A DNA stretch of 58,314 bases, taken from Candidatus Pelagibacterales bacterium (GTDB lineage Bacteria > Pseudomonadota > Alphaproteobacteria > TMED109). Below, in pieces: positions 1 to 8,546 of this stretch. Numbering within the stretch: the first letter of the stretch is position 1; the number at the start of each line of letters is the position of its first letter. Location: NCBI GenBank assembly GCA_002715505.1, contig PAZF01000012.1:16994-75307 (forward strand), in the 5' to 3' direction. The notes beneath the pieces were generated by a model. It was not told the origin of the DNA. It ran no database searches and saw nothing but the letters and a program-made list of their open reading frames with translations. Both the position numbers and the translations under genes were made by a program.

Positions 1-123
1 ATATCTAAGAACAACAATCAAACAGGTAAGTAAAACCATAATAAGCAATAACCATGAGAATAATTTTCCTATTTTTACATTAAAGTTATCTATTAATTGT
101 GAGGTTTTTTTAAGACTTAACAT
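1..123 (-). CDS. TRAP transporter small permease (DctQ family), N-terminal part only
   Basis: The frame opens with ATG at 121-123 and runs off the left edge, giving 41 residues. The start is hydrophilic and contains LIDNFNVKIGKL, followed by a hydrophobic segment ending LIVVLRY. That is the usual beginning of a DctQ-type small permease: an amphipathic helix, then a first membrane helix ending in a V(L/F)RY motif. The family forms the membrane complex of tripartite ATP-independent periplasmic transporters together with DctM. The start lies only 2 bases after the recO stop codon, so it probably belongs to the same transcript or follows it closely. The rest of the gene, and presumably dctM and dctP, lie outside the window. 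Substrate unknown. Confidence 0.7.
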   Translation of the reverse strand, partial: MLSLKKTSQLIDNFNVKIGKLFSWLLLIMVLLTCLIVVLRY

Positions 124-125
124 TA

Positions 126-839
126 CTAGATACTATCTATAAAATACTTTCTAGTAAACGGTAAATTTTTATTGATAGATTTAGAAAACTTTAATAAGAA
201 AAAAGTCGTTAAACTTAATCCATTTTTTATATCTGCTGTATTAGCTTTATTAGAAGAAATTAAAAAGCTCGGCAAAGGTAATAGTTTAGATTCCCAACCT
301 ATAGCTGCTTCTTTACTAACTGCACAACCTGACTTAGGTGACACAAAGCTTAAACTTTTACTGGAATTTGAAACAATACATTTATTTAACTCTAACCCAA
401 AACCAATTTTTTTTAATAAAAATAATTCCCATTTTACATAATCTTCTAGCCAAAAGTTTTGATTACTTAATATATTTTTAATCAATATGTAACTTTTTAA
501 AAATAACTCCTCTTCTGCCTCATTTTCTAAAAGGCTAAATTCAATAAGGTTTAAAAGAGCTATTATAGACAAAAATTTGCTACTATCTTCTATAAATATA
601 CCTGAGTTAGCTTCTAATAATTCGCAGTTTAGTATACTTAAAGAATCTTCCGTTCTTGCTTTACACTCAGCTAAAACTAGGTTTCCAGCTTCAAAAATAT
701 TACTTTTTTTTATATTTTTTCCACCCCTTACTAAACCAGTTTGTATGCCTTTTTTTTCAGTAAAGATTTTAAGTATTAAAGAAGTTTCTGAGTAATTTAT
801 TTTAGATAATACTAAAGCTTTATTTTTCCATACTATCAA
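126..839 (-). CDS. recO: DNA repair protein RecO
   Basis: A protein of 237 residues with the RecO N-terminal OB-fold pattern: IVLSKINYSETSLILKIFT, then GLVRGGKN. RecO works with RecR to load RecA onto SSB-coated single-stranded DNA in the RecF pathway of gap repair. The C-terminal half is the diverged helical part, as is usual in the family. It overlaps the end of era by 20 bases and is the last gene of the era-rnc-lepB block, an arrangement common in Alphaproteobacteria. No zinc-binding cysteine cluster is visible, as in many proteobacterial RecO proteins. The call rests on the N-terminal motif and on gene order. Confidence 0.9.
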   Translation of the reverse strand: MIVWKNKALVLSKINYSETSLILKIFTEKKGIQTGLVRGGKNIKKSNIFEAGNLVLAECKARTEDSLSILNCELLEANSGIFIEDSSKFLSIIALLNLIEFSLLENEAEEELFLKSYILIKNILSNQNFWLEDYVKWELFLLKKIGFGLELNKCIVSNSSKSLSFVSPKSGCAVSKEAAIGWESKLLPLPSFLISSNKANTADIKNGLSLTTFFLLKFSKSINKNLPFTRKYFIDSI

Positions 840-1698
840 TTTTTACTCGATCTTTCTTTATTGCTTTTAAATATAAAAATAAATGAAACTTTTCTTTATA
901 TATTTTTTCTAGATCTAGTCTTGCGCTAACGCTTATTTTTTTAATATTTTTACCTTCTTTACCCAAAATTATTGGTTTGTGTGAGCTCTTATTAAAAAAA
1001 ATAGACAAATCAACTCTATAACTTTTATCCTTGTTTTTAGTGATACTTTCTGTTTTAAATCTTAGGTTATAAGGTATTTCGTCATGAATATTATTAAGCA
1101 CTTTCTCTCTAACTATTTCTTCAATAAAACCAGAACTAATTTCCTCATTGTTAATTTTCAAATATTTCTTATAAAAAAAATTATAGTTTTTACATAAATA
1201 GTTTAACAAAGAATTAATTCCTACTGACTTAATAGCTGACAGAGTTATTAATTTATTGTTATTAAAATTTTTTTTAATGAACTTCATGCCTTCTAAATAT
1301 GACTTTTTATTGAGCAGATCTATCTTATTAATAACTATCAAACAATCTTTATCTAAAGACTTTATATAGTTCAGTATATCAGTATTTTTTTCAATATTTG
1401 GCTTTAAAGCATTTACTAGCAGCAACACTAAATCACTTTCCAATATTGCATTTGAAGCTTGTTTAAAAGTGCTTCTAGATATTTTTTTTTTGTTACCAAA
1501 AATACCTGGAGTATCTAAAAAAACAAATTGTTTATTTTGGAATATAAGAATATCTGATTTTTGTTTAACTGTAGTTTGAGCCTTCCTACTAACAATAGAA
1601 ATTTTCTTTTTAAATATTTTATTTAGCAGGGTTGATTTTCCTACATTAGGCTCTCCTACAATAGAAATTTTAATTGTTTGAATTAATTTTTTTTTCAT
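820..1698 (-). CDS. era: GTPase Era, 30S ribosome assembly factor
   Basis: 292 residues, the usual length. The GTPase domain shows G1 GEPNVGKST (about residues 15-23), G3 DTPG (near 62), G4 NKID (near 124) and G5 LSA. The C-terminal KH domain carries ILGKEGKNIKKI, which binds the 3' end of 16S rRNA. Era helps 16S rRNA processing and 30S maturation. Its ATG overlaps the rnc stop in the form TAATG, so translation is coupled to RNase III, which makes sense because both act on ribosomal RNA. Confidence 0.97.
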   Translation of the reverse strand: MKKKLIQTIKISIVGEPNVGKSTLLNKIFKKKISIVSRKAQTTVKQKSDILIFQNKQFVFLDTPGIFGNKKKISRSTFKQASNAILESDLVLLLVNALKPNIEKNTDILNYIKSLDKDCLIVINKIDLLNKKSYLEGMKFIKKNFNNNKLITLSAIKSVGINSLLNYLCKNYNFFYKKYLKINNEEISSGFIEEIVREKVLNNIHDEIPYNLRFKTESITKNKDKSYRVDLSIFFNKSSHKPIILGKEGKNIKKISVSARLDLEKIYKEKFHLFLYLKAIKKDRVKIDSMEK

Positions 1699-2330
1699 TA
1701 AATATTTTTAATTTTTAACAGATTTTTTGCGGCATTTTGTTCAGCTTCTCGAAGTGTTTTACCGCTTCCTACTTTAAAATCAAATTTTCTAACTTCAACT
1801 TTAACTTTAAACGATGGATTATGATCTGGGCCAATCTTGCTAATGAGACTGTATTTAGGAAGCCCTAATGACTTAGACTGACTCCACTCTTGTAAAGAAG
1901 TTTTATTATCAGTTTTAATTTTATCTATATTATTTATTTTATCTTTCCATAGTTTGCTAACCATATTTTTAGTTTTTTTAAATCCATTATTTATAAAAAA
2001 AGCACCAATTATTGCTTCTAAGCTATCGGCTAACCCTTTATCAGCAATATTATTTTTTTTCTCCTTGAGGAATTTCTCCAGCTTTATATCTTTAGATATC
2101 TGGGATAAAGTTTTTCCTGAACAAAGGTGGGCAACTGATTTTGATAACTTTCCTTCACTTATATCTTTATATTTATCAAAAATAACTGAGGATAAAATTA
2201 AAGCCAAGACCTTGTCTCCTAAAAATTCTAGTCTTTGGAAGATCTCTTTTTCTTTTTTTCCTTTTTTCCATATTATGTTTTCAAATTCAGATATTGTTTT
2301 CCATTCTTTTATTAAATCAAATATTCTCAT
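1698..2330 (-). CDS. rnc: Ribonuclease III
   Basis: 210 residues, slightly shorter than the E. coli enzyme. The catalytic domain contains the signature RLEFLGDKVL (E35, D39) and the second acidic pair in LADSLEAIIGAFF (D102, E105), which bind the catalytic metal ions. A double-stranded RNA binding domain fills the C-terminus (from about 140: TSLQEWSQSKSLGLPKY ... AEQNAAKNLL). It cleaves double-stranded RNA, including the rRNA precursor. The stop overlaps the era start by one base, and its own start overlaps the lepB stop by one base, so lepB, rnc and era are translationally coupled. Confidence 0.97.
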   Translation of the reverse strand: MRIFDLIKEWKTISEFENIIWKKGKKEKEIFQRLEFLGDKVLALILSSVIFDKYKDISEGKLSKSVAHLCSGKTLSQISKDIKLEKFLKEKKNNIADKGLADSLEAIIGAFFINNGFKKTKNMVSKLWKDKINNIDKIKTDNKTSLQEWSQSKSLGLPKYSLISKIGPDHNPSFKVKVEVRKFDFKVGSGKTLREAEQNAAKNLLKIKNI

Positions 2331-3163
2331 TATTTAAATATATGACCAATTCTTTTATATCTGATTTTTTTTGGAATTTTAAAAAAATTAATTCCAAGTA
2401 TTTTGAAATAATTATTTGAATATTCTACAGATAAAAAAATCATTGCAGCCTTTCCTACCAAATTGTCTGAAGGAACATATCCAACTTGTGATAGTATTCT
2501 GCTATCGGAAGAATGTTCTCTATTATCACCCATAACAAAAAAGTGATCTTTAGGAACAGTGTAGTTTTTTGTATTGTTCACATCAAATATATTTTCGCTG
2601 GCATTAGAATTAATTCTTCCATCGTAACCTATGTCATCTAAAACTAAATACTCTTTTCCTGAATTATTACTTTCCTTTATTAAGTGAAAAGTTTCCAGAT
2701 ATCCATTTCTATGCATATCTTCAAAGGTCCCTACTTTACTTCTATTTAATTTGTTATTATTTACATAAACTTCACCATCTTTTACAGAAACAGTGTCCCC
2801 TGGAAGTCCAATAATTCTTTTAATATAGTCAGTTTTATTATCTCCCGGAAATTTAAAAACTGCAACATCTCCTCTTTTTGGTCGACTATAAAAAATCCTC
2901 CCGTTGAAAGGCAAATACCTTCCAAAAGGAACAGAATAACTGCTATAACCATAAGAAAATTTAGATACAAATAAAAAATCTCCTACAAGCAAATTTGGTT
3001 TCATTGATCCAGAGGGAATAGTAAAGGGCTCGTATGCAAAACTTCTTAGAAAAACTGCTATTAATATAGCAACTATAAATGTTTTGAATACTTCTATCAT
3101 TTTTTCTTTTATCAATAAGTAGATAATTACTATAATTATAAGAATCATTAATATTGTGTTCAT
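2330..3163 (-). CDS. lepB: Signal peptidase I
   Basis: 277 residues. Two N-terminal hydrophobic segments (about 3-18 and 25-42) place the enzyme in the inner membrane with a periplasmic catalytic domain. The catalytic serine lies in IPSGSMKP (S53) and the catalytic lysine in DYIKRIIGLPGD (K115); the family motif FVMGDNREHSSDSR follows near the end. It removes signal peptides from Sec and Tat substrates, which would include the many predicted secreted proteins at 49546-56849. Most alphaproteobacterial LepB proteins start near the second segment, so the first one is a small extension. It sits between acpS and rnc in the conserved block. Confidence 0.97.
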   Translation of the reverse strand: MNTILMILIIIVIIYLLIKEKMIEVFKTFIVAILIAVFLRSFAYEPFTIPSGSMKPNLLVGDFLFVSKFSYGYSSYSVPFGRYLPFNGRIFYSRPKRGDVAVFKFPGDNKTDYIKRIIGLPGDTVSVKDGEVYVNNNKLNRSKVGTFEDMHRNGYLETFHLIKESNNSGKEYLVLDDIGYDGRINSNASENIFDVNNTKNYTVPKDHFFVMGDNREHSSDSRILSQVGYVPSDNLVGKAAMIFLSVEYSNNYFKILGINFFKIPKKIRYKRIGHIFK

Positions 3164-3175
3164 TAAAGTTTTCCT

Positions 3176-3574
3176 TTATTTATTACAAGCTTCGATAATT
3201 ACAAAAGCTTGAGCATACTCTTTTTCATCTGTAATAGTTAGAAGAATATTTGATGTCATGTTTTTTGGCAATAAACTTTCTAATTTTTTTTTTGCATTTC
3301 CATATAAATTTATTACTGGCTTGCCTGAATGTAAATTTTCAACTTCTATTTGTCTCCAAGCAACTCCTTTATTCATACCCGTGCCTAAAGCCTTTGACAT
3401 TGCTTCTTTTGCGGCAAATCTTTTTGCATAACAACTAGATTTTTTTAATATATTTCGGCACTTATTCCTTTCTAATTCAGTAAAGCATCTATTTTCGAAT
3501 TTTCTTTCGTACTTTTTAAGTGTTTTAGAAATTCTATCAATTTCACATATATCCATTCCTATTCCTATAATCAT
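3176..3574 (-). CDS. acpS: Holo-[acyl-carrier-protein] synthase
   Basis: 132 residues, the family size. The N-terminus IIGIGMDICEIDRI supplies the conserved aspartate, and FAAKEAMSKALGTG is the second signature with the catalytic glutamate and lysine. The enzyme transfers 4'-phosphopantetheine from coenzyme A to acyl carrier protein, a step needed for fatty acid synthesis. The start overlaps the pdxJ stop by four bases (3571-3574), and 12 bases separate the stop from lepB. The pdxJ-acpS-lepB order is common in proteobacteria. Confidence 0.96.
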   Translation of the reverse strand: MIIGIGMDICEIDRISKTLKKYERKFENRCFTELERNKCRNILKKSSCYAKRFAAKEAMSKALGTGMNKGVAWRQIEVENLHSGKPVINLYGNAKKKLESLLPKNMTSNILLTITDEKEYAQAFVIIEACNK

Positions 3575-4290
3575 TTATCTTTTTCTCTCATAAGTTTGAG
3601 CATTTTAAAAATTACATTTTCTAATCCATAAAATATTGCTTCTCCAATTATAAAGTGTCCGATGTTTAATTCTTTTATTCCCGGAATATTAATAATTTTT
3701 TTTACTTTTTCATATGTTAATCCATGGCCTGCACTAACTACAATCTGTTCAGAATTAGCTAATTCAACAATCTTTATAATTTCCTTTAAAAAAAATTTTT
3801 CTTCTGACTCTGCTGCATTGGCATAATTTCCTGTATGTATTTCTACTGACTTAACATCAAGTTTTTTTATTTTTTTGATGTTGCTCAAAATTGGATCTAT
3901 AAATAAAGACACCTCTATACCATTATTTGTCAGCTTATTAATATTTTCTTTTAGAAATTCAAAATTATTATTTATATCTAAACCACCCTCAGTTGTAAGT
4001 TCTTTTCTTTTTTCAGGGACAATACATACTTTTTTAATATTATTAGCAATTGCAAAATTAAACATAAACTCCGTTGGTGCTATTTCAAGCTGTAATGGTA
4101 TATTTATATTATTTATTAAAAACCTTATATCCTCTTCTTTAATGTGCCTTCTATCTTCTCTTAAGTGAACTACTATAGAATCTGCTCCAGATTTTTCTGA
4201 TATAAGGGCTGCTTTTAATGGAGAAGGATGGACACCTCCCCTTGCGTTTCTAATAGTCGCTACGTGATCTATGTTTACTCCTAGTTTCAT
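3571..4290 (-). CDS. pdxJ: Pyridoxine 5'-phosphate synthase
   Basis: 239 residues, a full-length PdxJ barrel. The N-terminus KLGVNIDHVATIRNARG is diagnostic, followed by EKSGADSIVVHLREDRRHI and, later, the HTGNYAN and SAGHGLTYE motifs of the phosphate-binding site. It condenses deoxyxylulose 5-phosphate with 3-amino-2-oxopropyl phosphate to make pyridoxine phosphate, the last ring-forming step of vitamin B6 synthesis. One base separates it from the DUF2062 gene upstream, and it overlaps acpS downstream. Confidence 0.97.
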   Translation of the reverse strand: MKLGVNIDHVATIRNARGGVHPSPLKAALISEKSGADSIVVHLREDRRHIKEEDIRFLINNINIPLQLEIAPTEFMFNFAIANNIKKVCIVPEKRKELTTEGGLDINNNFEFLKENINKLTNNGIEVSLFIDPILSNIKKIKKLDVKSVEIHTGNYANAAESEEKFFLKEIIKIVELANSEQIVVSAGHGLTYEKVKKIINIPGIKELNIGHFIIGEAIFYGLENVIFKMLKLMREKDK

Positions 4291-4291
4291 A

Positions 4292-4879
4292 TTACTTTTT
4301 CTTTAATAACTTATTTTTATAAGAATTTATAATACTTTCAAAAACAAAGTAAGAAAAAAACCAAGAGATAACCGCCATAGGTATAGACCCTAAGGCCATT
4401 ATAGGTATGAATTTTAAAGAATTAAAGTTGTCTTTTATTAAACTATAGTCAGTAGTTAAAAATATATTTTTTATTAAGATAAATAATACTATCATTTCAT
4501 CTTTTAAGCTAGGAAGCAAATAATACGCATTCAAAATATTAGTATCAGATATTAATAGTTTACCTATTTCATAACTAAGATACCAAATAAAAGGGAAAGT
4601 CCATGGATTTCCAAATAAAGTTCCTACTAGTGCTGCAGCCATAGATCCTCTTAGAATCCAAGCAAGAGTAATTCCCAAAAGTGCATGCAACCCCAGAAAA
4701 GGTGTGAAAGAGACCGCGATTCCACTTGCTAAACCTATTGCTATATCATGAGATGAACCTTTCATTCGTTTAAGGTTAAGTAAAAAGTATTTTTTTGTTC
4801 TATTAAAGCTAAATAAAATTTTAATATTATTTTTAATAAATAGAAAAAAGTTTGCTTTATTTCTTCTTCCAAAAGGCAT
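4292..4879 (-). CDS. DUF2062 family inner-membrane protein
   Basis: 195 residues. The conserved core is GLASGIAVSFTPFLGLHALLG followed by GTLFGNPWTFPFIWYLSYEIG, the pattern of DUF2062 proteins, with two to three membrane segments and a last hydrophobic segment near residues 155-180. The biochemical function of this family is not established. The gene sits between pyrE and pdxJ, a position it keeps in many Alphaproteobacteria, which suggests shared transcription rather than a shared pathway. Confidence 0.85.
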   Translation of the reverse strand: MPFGRRNKANFFLFIKNNIKILFSFNRTKKYFLLNLKRMKGSSHDIAIGLASGIAVSFTPFLGLHALLGITLAWILRGSMAAALVGTLFGNPWTFPFIWYLSYEIGKLLISDTNILNAYYLLPSLKDEMIVLFILIKNIFLTTDYSLIKDNFNSLKFIPIMALGSIPMAVISWFFSYFVFESIINSYKNKLLKKK

Positions 4880-4888
4880 AATTACTAT

Positions 4889-5470
4889 CTACTTCAAAAA
4901 TCTACTTCCTGGTTTATTAACTGGAATATTTTTTGATGAAACAGGCAAATTATTATCTTCATAAAGGGGTGCATTTAAACTTAATAAAGAGTATCTAGGT
5001 ATTTTATATTTAATATTTTCTATACTTCTATTTATAATCGAGAAAACTCCTAGGACTTTAGCATTTAGTTTTAGAATCGAATCTATACATTCCTGAGATG
5101 ATTTTCCTGTAGTTACGACATCTTCTACAACTATAACTTTAGATTTTTTTTCAACAGTAAAACCTCTTCTAAAAACAAGTTTAGAGTTTACTCGCTCTAA
5201 AAAAATTGATTGCTTATTGAGTATTTCCCCTACTTTACTTCCTATAATCACTCCTCCCATTGCAGGAGAAACTACTAAATCAATTTCATTTAAACTAATT
5301 TTATTTTTAATTAGTCTTACCAGGTCTTTAGCTATGTATATTAGGTGTTCAGGATAACTTAAAACAATTGCAGACTGTAAATATATAGAACTGTGCAAAC
5401 CTGAGGACAAAACAAAATGCCCTTCTTGAAAAGCTTTAGTCTTTTTATATATTTCTAAAATTTTATTAAT
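4889..5470 (-). CDS. pyrE: Orotate phosphoribosyltransferase, probable AUU start
   Basis: The PRPP-binding motif VIVVEDVVTTGKSS and the FVLSSGLHSSIYLQ N-terminal block identify PyrE, which converts orotate and PRPP to orotidine 5'-phosphate in pyrimidine synthesis. The frame reads back without an ATG, GTG or useful TTG to ATT at 5468-5470, giving 193 residues beginning (M)NKILEIYKKTKAFQEGHF, which matches the usual PyrE N-terminus. An in-frame stop TAA lies at 5483-5485. A Shine-Dalgarno sequence AGAGGG (5477-5482) sits 6 bases upstream of the ATT. A TTG at 5408-5410 would remove a conserved helix, so it is not preferred. The start lies just past the rel stop codon. Confidence 0.88.
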   Translation of the reverse strand: MNKILEIYKKTKAFQEGHFVLSSGLHSSIYLQSAIVLSYPEHLIYIAKDLVRLIKNKISLNEIDLVVSPAMGGVIIGSKVGEILNKQSIFLERVNSKLVFRRGFTVEKKSKVIVVEDVVTTGKSSQECIDSILKLNAKVLGVFSIINRSIENIKYKIPRYSLLSLNAPLYEDNNLPVSSKNIPVNKPGSRFLK

Positions 5471-5471
5471 T

Positions 5472-7619
5472 TTAAACCCTCTTTATTTTATATATAGCAT
5501 CTTCTAGCTTTAGTGATACAAATAAATCATTAAAGTGTTTTGAGTCAGTAACTTGTACATCTACGTCCATATAGAAGAAGTCTTCTTCTCTTTTATTAAT
5601 TTTAATATCTACTATGTTAGAGTTTAGTTTCGAAATACAATTTGTAATTTTATTAAATGATCCAACTTTATTCTGAACAGTTAAACTAATTCTTGCAGTT
5701 TGTAAATATTCTCCAGACTTAGTATCCCAGGTTAATTCATACCATAACTCAGGAAAATTTATAAATCTATCTAATACAGAGCAATTAATTAAATGAACAC
5801 TTATTCCTTTTTTCTCTGTTAGAATGCCAACAATATTTTCTCCAGGAAGGGGATTACAACAATCAGCAAAGTTTACAGCTTGCCCTCTTGTGAGTCCAAT
5901 TATAGGAAGACTGTTTTTTGCTTTTTTTGTTTTCTTACCATTTTCAGTGACTTTTGGCATAAATGTTTCCAAAATTAAATTGGAGTTGATTTCTCCTCTA
6001 CCTAGAGCAATATAGAAAGATCTGTATGTTTCATAGTTAAATATACTGATTAACATCGATAAAGTTTTTTTTGTAGCACTTTTATTAATATCAAGTAATA
6101 TTTTTTTTAAGATTTCTTTTCCCAATTTTTCAAATTCATCTTGTTCATGATCTCTTAAAGATTTTCTTATTTGACTTCTTGCTTTTCCTGTTATACAAAA
6201 ACTTAACCAATTAGGCTGAGGCTTCTGTCCTTTAGAAATAAGAACTTCTATCTGGTCTCCATTAGAAACAACTTCGCTTATAGGTGATAAATTACCATTA
6301 ATTTTAACTCCAATAGTTTTATCACCTAGTGTAGAATGAATTGCATATGCAAAATCTAAAGCGGATGATCCTTTAACTAAAGAAATTACATCTCCTTTAG
6401 GAGTAAAACAGAAGACATTATCAGAATACATATCAATTCTAGAATGTTCCATCAACTCTCTTGGTCCTCCCGCAACATTAATAATTTCTATAACATCTTG
6501 AAACCATTTGTTGCTTTCTTTAATTTCTTTTTTAGAATAATTATTACCCAAGTTCTTATAAATCCAGTGTGATGCTACACCATAATCTGCTATCTTGTGC
6601 ATTTCCATAGACCTTATTTGCAATTCCATTTGTATTCCTTCTGGCCCTATAATTGTAGTATGTATTGATGCATAACCATTAGGTTTGGGAGTTGAAATAA
6701 AATCTTTAAACCTTTCAGGCACCATTGACCAAGTCATATGAACTTTGCCTAATACTTTATAACAGTCATTTTTTGTCTGCGTTATTATCCTAAAAGCATA
6801 AATATCGGAAACTTTTTCTAATGCAATTGACTTATTTTGCATTTTTTTCCAAGTAGAATAAATTTTTTTTTGTCTTCCACTAACTTCTATATTTTTAAAA
6901 TCATTTGATAATATTTTTTTTATATTTTTAATAGTATCACTTACAAAATTTTTATTTTTATTATTCAAATAATTTATTCTTTTGTTCAGTGATTGGTAAG
7001 CTACAGGATTAGTTTGCTTAAATGACAGTGTTTCTAGTTCCTCACGCATTATTTGAAACCCAACTCTTCCAGCTAGTGGAGCATATACCTCTAGAGTTTC
7101 TTTAGCAATTTTAATTTTTCTTTTTTTATCTTTAACAAAGCCTATAGTCCGCATATTGTGTAATCTATCTGCAAGCTTTATTAATAAAACCCTTATATCT
7201 TTAGAAATGGCAATGATAAATTTGCTAAAGTTACTGGCTTCTCTAACTTCTTTATCTGGAAGTTGAAGCTTTGATAGTTTAGTTACACTCTCAACTAAAT
7301 TACTAATTTCTTTTCCGAATGAGCTTTCTATTTCACAATTAGTTGCGACTCCATCTTCTACAGTGTCATGAAGTAAAGCTGTAACAATGCTTTTTATATC
7401 AAACTTTAATTCTGCTAAAATTTTTGCTACCTCGTAAGGATGATACGCGTATGGATCACCTGAATCTCGCAGCTGAAACAAATGTCTATTAAAAGAAAAA
7501 TAATAAGCACTTTTTAATAATTTTGTATCTAGAGATTTGTTGTATTTTGATATTTTTTTTTCTAATTTTACTAAATACTTATCGGGATTTTTATAAAAAT
7601 CTTGACTCTTTTTTCCCAT
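5472..7619 (-). CDS. rel: Bifunctional (p)ppGpp synthetase/hydrolase Rel/SpoT
   Basis: 715 residues with the full long-RSH layout. The N-terminal HD hydrolase domain has H60 and HDTVED at 84-89, so the hydrolase looks intact. The synthetase domain includes DIYAFRIIT and KPNGYASIHTTIIGPEG, and EIQLRS-type QMELQIRSMEMH. A TGS domain (VFCFTPKGDVISL ... GDQIEVL) and a C-terminal ACT domain follow. It makes and degrades the stringent-response alarmone. As the only such gene seen here and in the usual alphaproteobacterial place next to rpoZ, it is probably the single bifunctional enzyme. rpoZ lies 12 bases upstream. Confidence 0.96.
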   Translation of the reverse strand: MGKKSQDFYKNPDKYLVKLEKKISKYNKSLDTKLLKSAYYFSFNRHLFQLRDSGDPYAYHPYEVAKILAELKFDIKSIVTALLHDTVEDGVATNCEIESSFGKEISNLVESVTKLSKLQLPDKEVREASNFSKFIIAISKDIRVLLIKLADRLHNMRTIGFVKDKKRKIKIAKETLEVYAPLAGRVGFQIMREELETLSFKQTNPVAYQSLNKRINYLNNKNKNFVSDTIKNIKKILSNDFKNIEVSGRQKKIYSTWKKMQNKSIALEKVSDIYAFRIITQTKNDCYKVLGKVHMTWSMVPERFKDFISTPKPNGYASIHTTIIGPEGIQMELQIRSMEMHKIADYGVASHWIYKNLGNNYSKKEIKESNKWFQDVIEIINVAGGPRELMEHSRIDMYSDNVFCFTPKGDVISLVKGSSALDFAYAIHSTLGDKTIGVKINGNLSPISEVVSNGDQIEVLISKGQKPQPNWLSFCITGKARSQIRKSLRDHEQDEFEKLGKEILKKILLDINKSATKKTLSMLISIFNYETYRSFYIALGRGEINSNLILETFMPKVTENGKKTKKAKNSLPIIGLTRGQAVNFADCCNPLPGENIVGILTEKKGISVHLINCSVLDRFINFPELWYELTWDTKSGEYLQTARISLTVQNKVGSFNKITNCISKLNSNIVDIKINKREEDFFYMDVDVQVTDSKHFNDLFVSLKLEDAIYKIKRV

Positions 7620-7631
7620 TTAGCCCATAAA

Positions 7632-7988
7632 CTATTCGTTTTCTTCAATAGACAAACCAGCATCTCCTGCATTAGCTTCTAAATCCTTGATTAGTTCTTC
7701 GTCTACCGGCTGATCTTCAGTATCTGATATTTGTTCTTCCTCTGGCTCAACTAATACCTCTTCATGAACTTTTTGTAGGCCTTTAACCAAATCATCCTTA
7801 GTTGCATCTAAATCTAATCGATTTTCAGCAATTTCTCTTAGTGCTACTACTGGATTTTTATCCCTATCTCTATCTAAAAGAGGCTCTACACCTTTAGCTA
7901 AAGTTTTTGATCTTTCTGAAGCAACTAAAATTAGCTCAAATCTATTATCAATAATTTTTATACAATCTTCTACTGTAACTCTTGCCAT
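7632..7988 (-). CDS. rpoZ: RNA polymerase omega subunit
   Basis: 118 residues from ATG 7986-7988. The N-terminus MARVTVEDCIKIIDNRFELI is the omega signature, followed by ASERSKTLAKG and NPVVALREIAEN. A start six codons further upstream is possible but would add residues that omega proteins do not have. The C-terminal tail after about residue 75 is acidic and low in complexity (EPEEEQISDTEDQPVDEEL), as is common in alphaproteobacterial omega. The subunit helps assemble RNA polymerase and, in proteobacteria, forms part of a ppGpp binding site, so its pairing with rel is functionally sensible. Confidence 0.95.
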   Translation of the reverse strand: MARVTVEDCIKIIDNRFELILVASERSKTLAKGVEPLLDRDRDKNPVVALREIAENRLDLDATKDDLVKGLQKVHEEVLVEPEEEQISDTEDQPVDEELIKDLEANAGDAGLSIEENE

Positions 7989-8018
7989 AATGCAATTTAA
8001 ATACAATTCTTAAAAAAA

Positions 8019-8546
8019 TCAAGAAAACATTTTACTTTTTTTGATCATTTGATTCCCTTTTATCTTGGAAATTAAAAAAATACAGTTTTTTCTAATTAAT
8101 GGGTGAGACCAATATTTATCTAGCTCTTGCAAAGGCAAAAGAACAAATTTTCTTGAATGCATTCTTGGATGAGGAAGGATAAGTTTATCTGAATATATAT
8201 CTCCATGAAAATCTATTATGTCTATGTCTATAACCCTTTGTTTATTTTTACCTTTGAATTTTTTTCCTAGTTTTTTTTCAAGCTTATTAATTTTATTTAA
8301 CAGGTCTTTTGGATCTAGTGAATTGTTAAATAATAAACTACATTCAATTACACTATTAAAAAAAATAGGCCCAGAACTAAAAGGAATAGGGTTACTTATC
8401 CAAATGCCAGAACGTTTTTTTACTTTAATTCCTAATAAACCCAGTCTAAATACTATAGCATTGAAAAAATCTTTAGTATTTTTAATTGAAAAACTTCTCA
8501 AATTAGAGCCTAGTGCTATATAAATTTTATTACGGTTTAGCTTCAT
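8019..8546 (-). CDS. folK: 2-amino-4-hydroxy-6-hydroxymethyldihydropteridine pyrophosphokinase
   Basis: 175 residues. The HPPK motifs are present: IYIALGSNL near the start, FFNSVIECS, VIDIDIIDFHGD (metal-binding aspartates) and LPHPRMHSRKFVLLPL (the family signature). It transfers pyrophosphate from ATP to the pterin alcohol in folate synthesis. The start overlaps the end of the MFS gene by 17 bases. rpoZ follows 30 bases downstream. Confidence 0.95.
   Translation of the reverse strand: MKLNRNKIYIALGSNLRSFSIKNTKDFFNAIVFRLGLLGIKVKKRSGIWISNPIPFSSGPIFFNSVIECSLLFNNSLDPKDLLNKINKLEKKLGKKFKGKNKQRVIDIDIIDFHGDIYSDKLILPHPRMHSRKFVLLPLQELDKYWSHPLIRKNCIFLISKIKGNQMIKKSKMFS

Noticed and set aside
4889-5410. 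pyrE starting at TTG 5410
   Set aside because: It would cut off the conserved helix and the GHFVL strand and has no ribosome site; ATT at 5470 has both.
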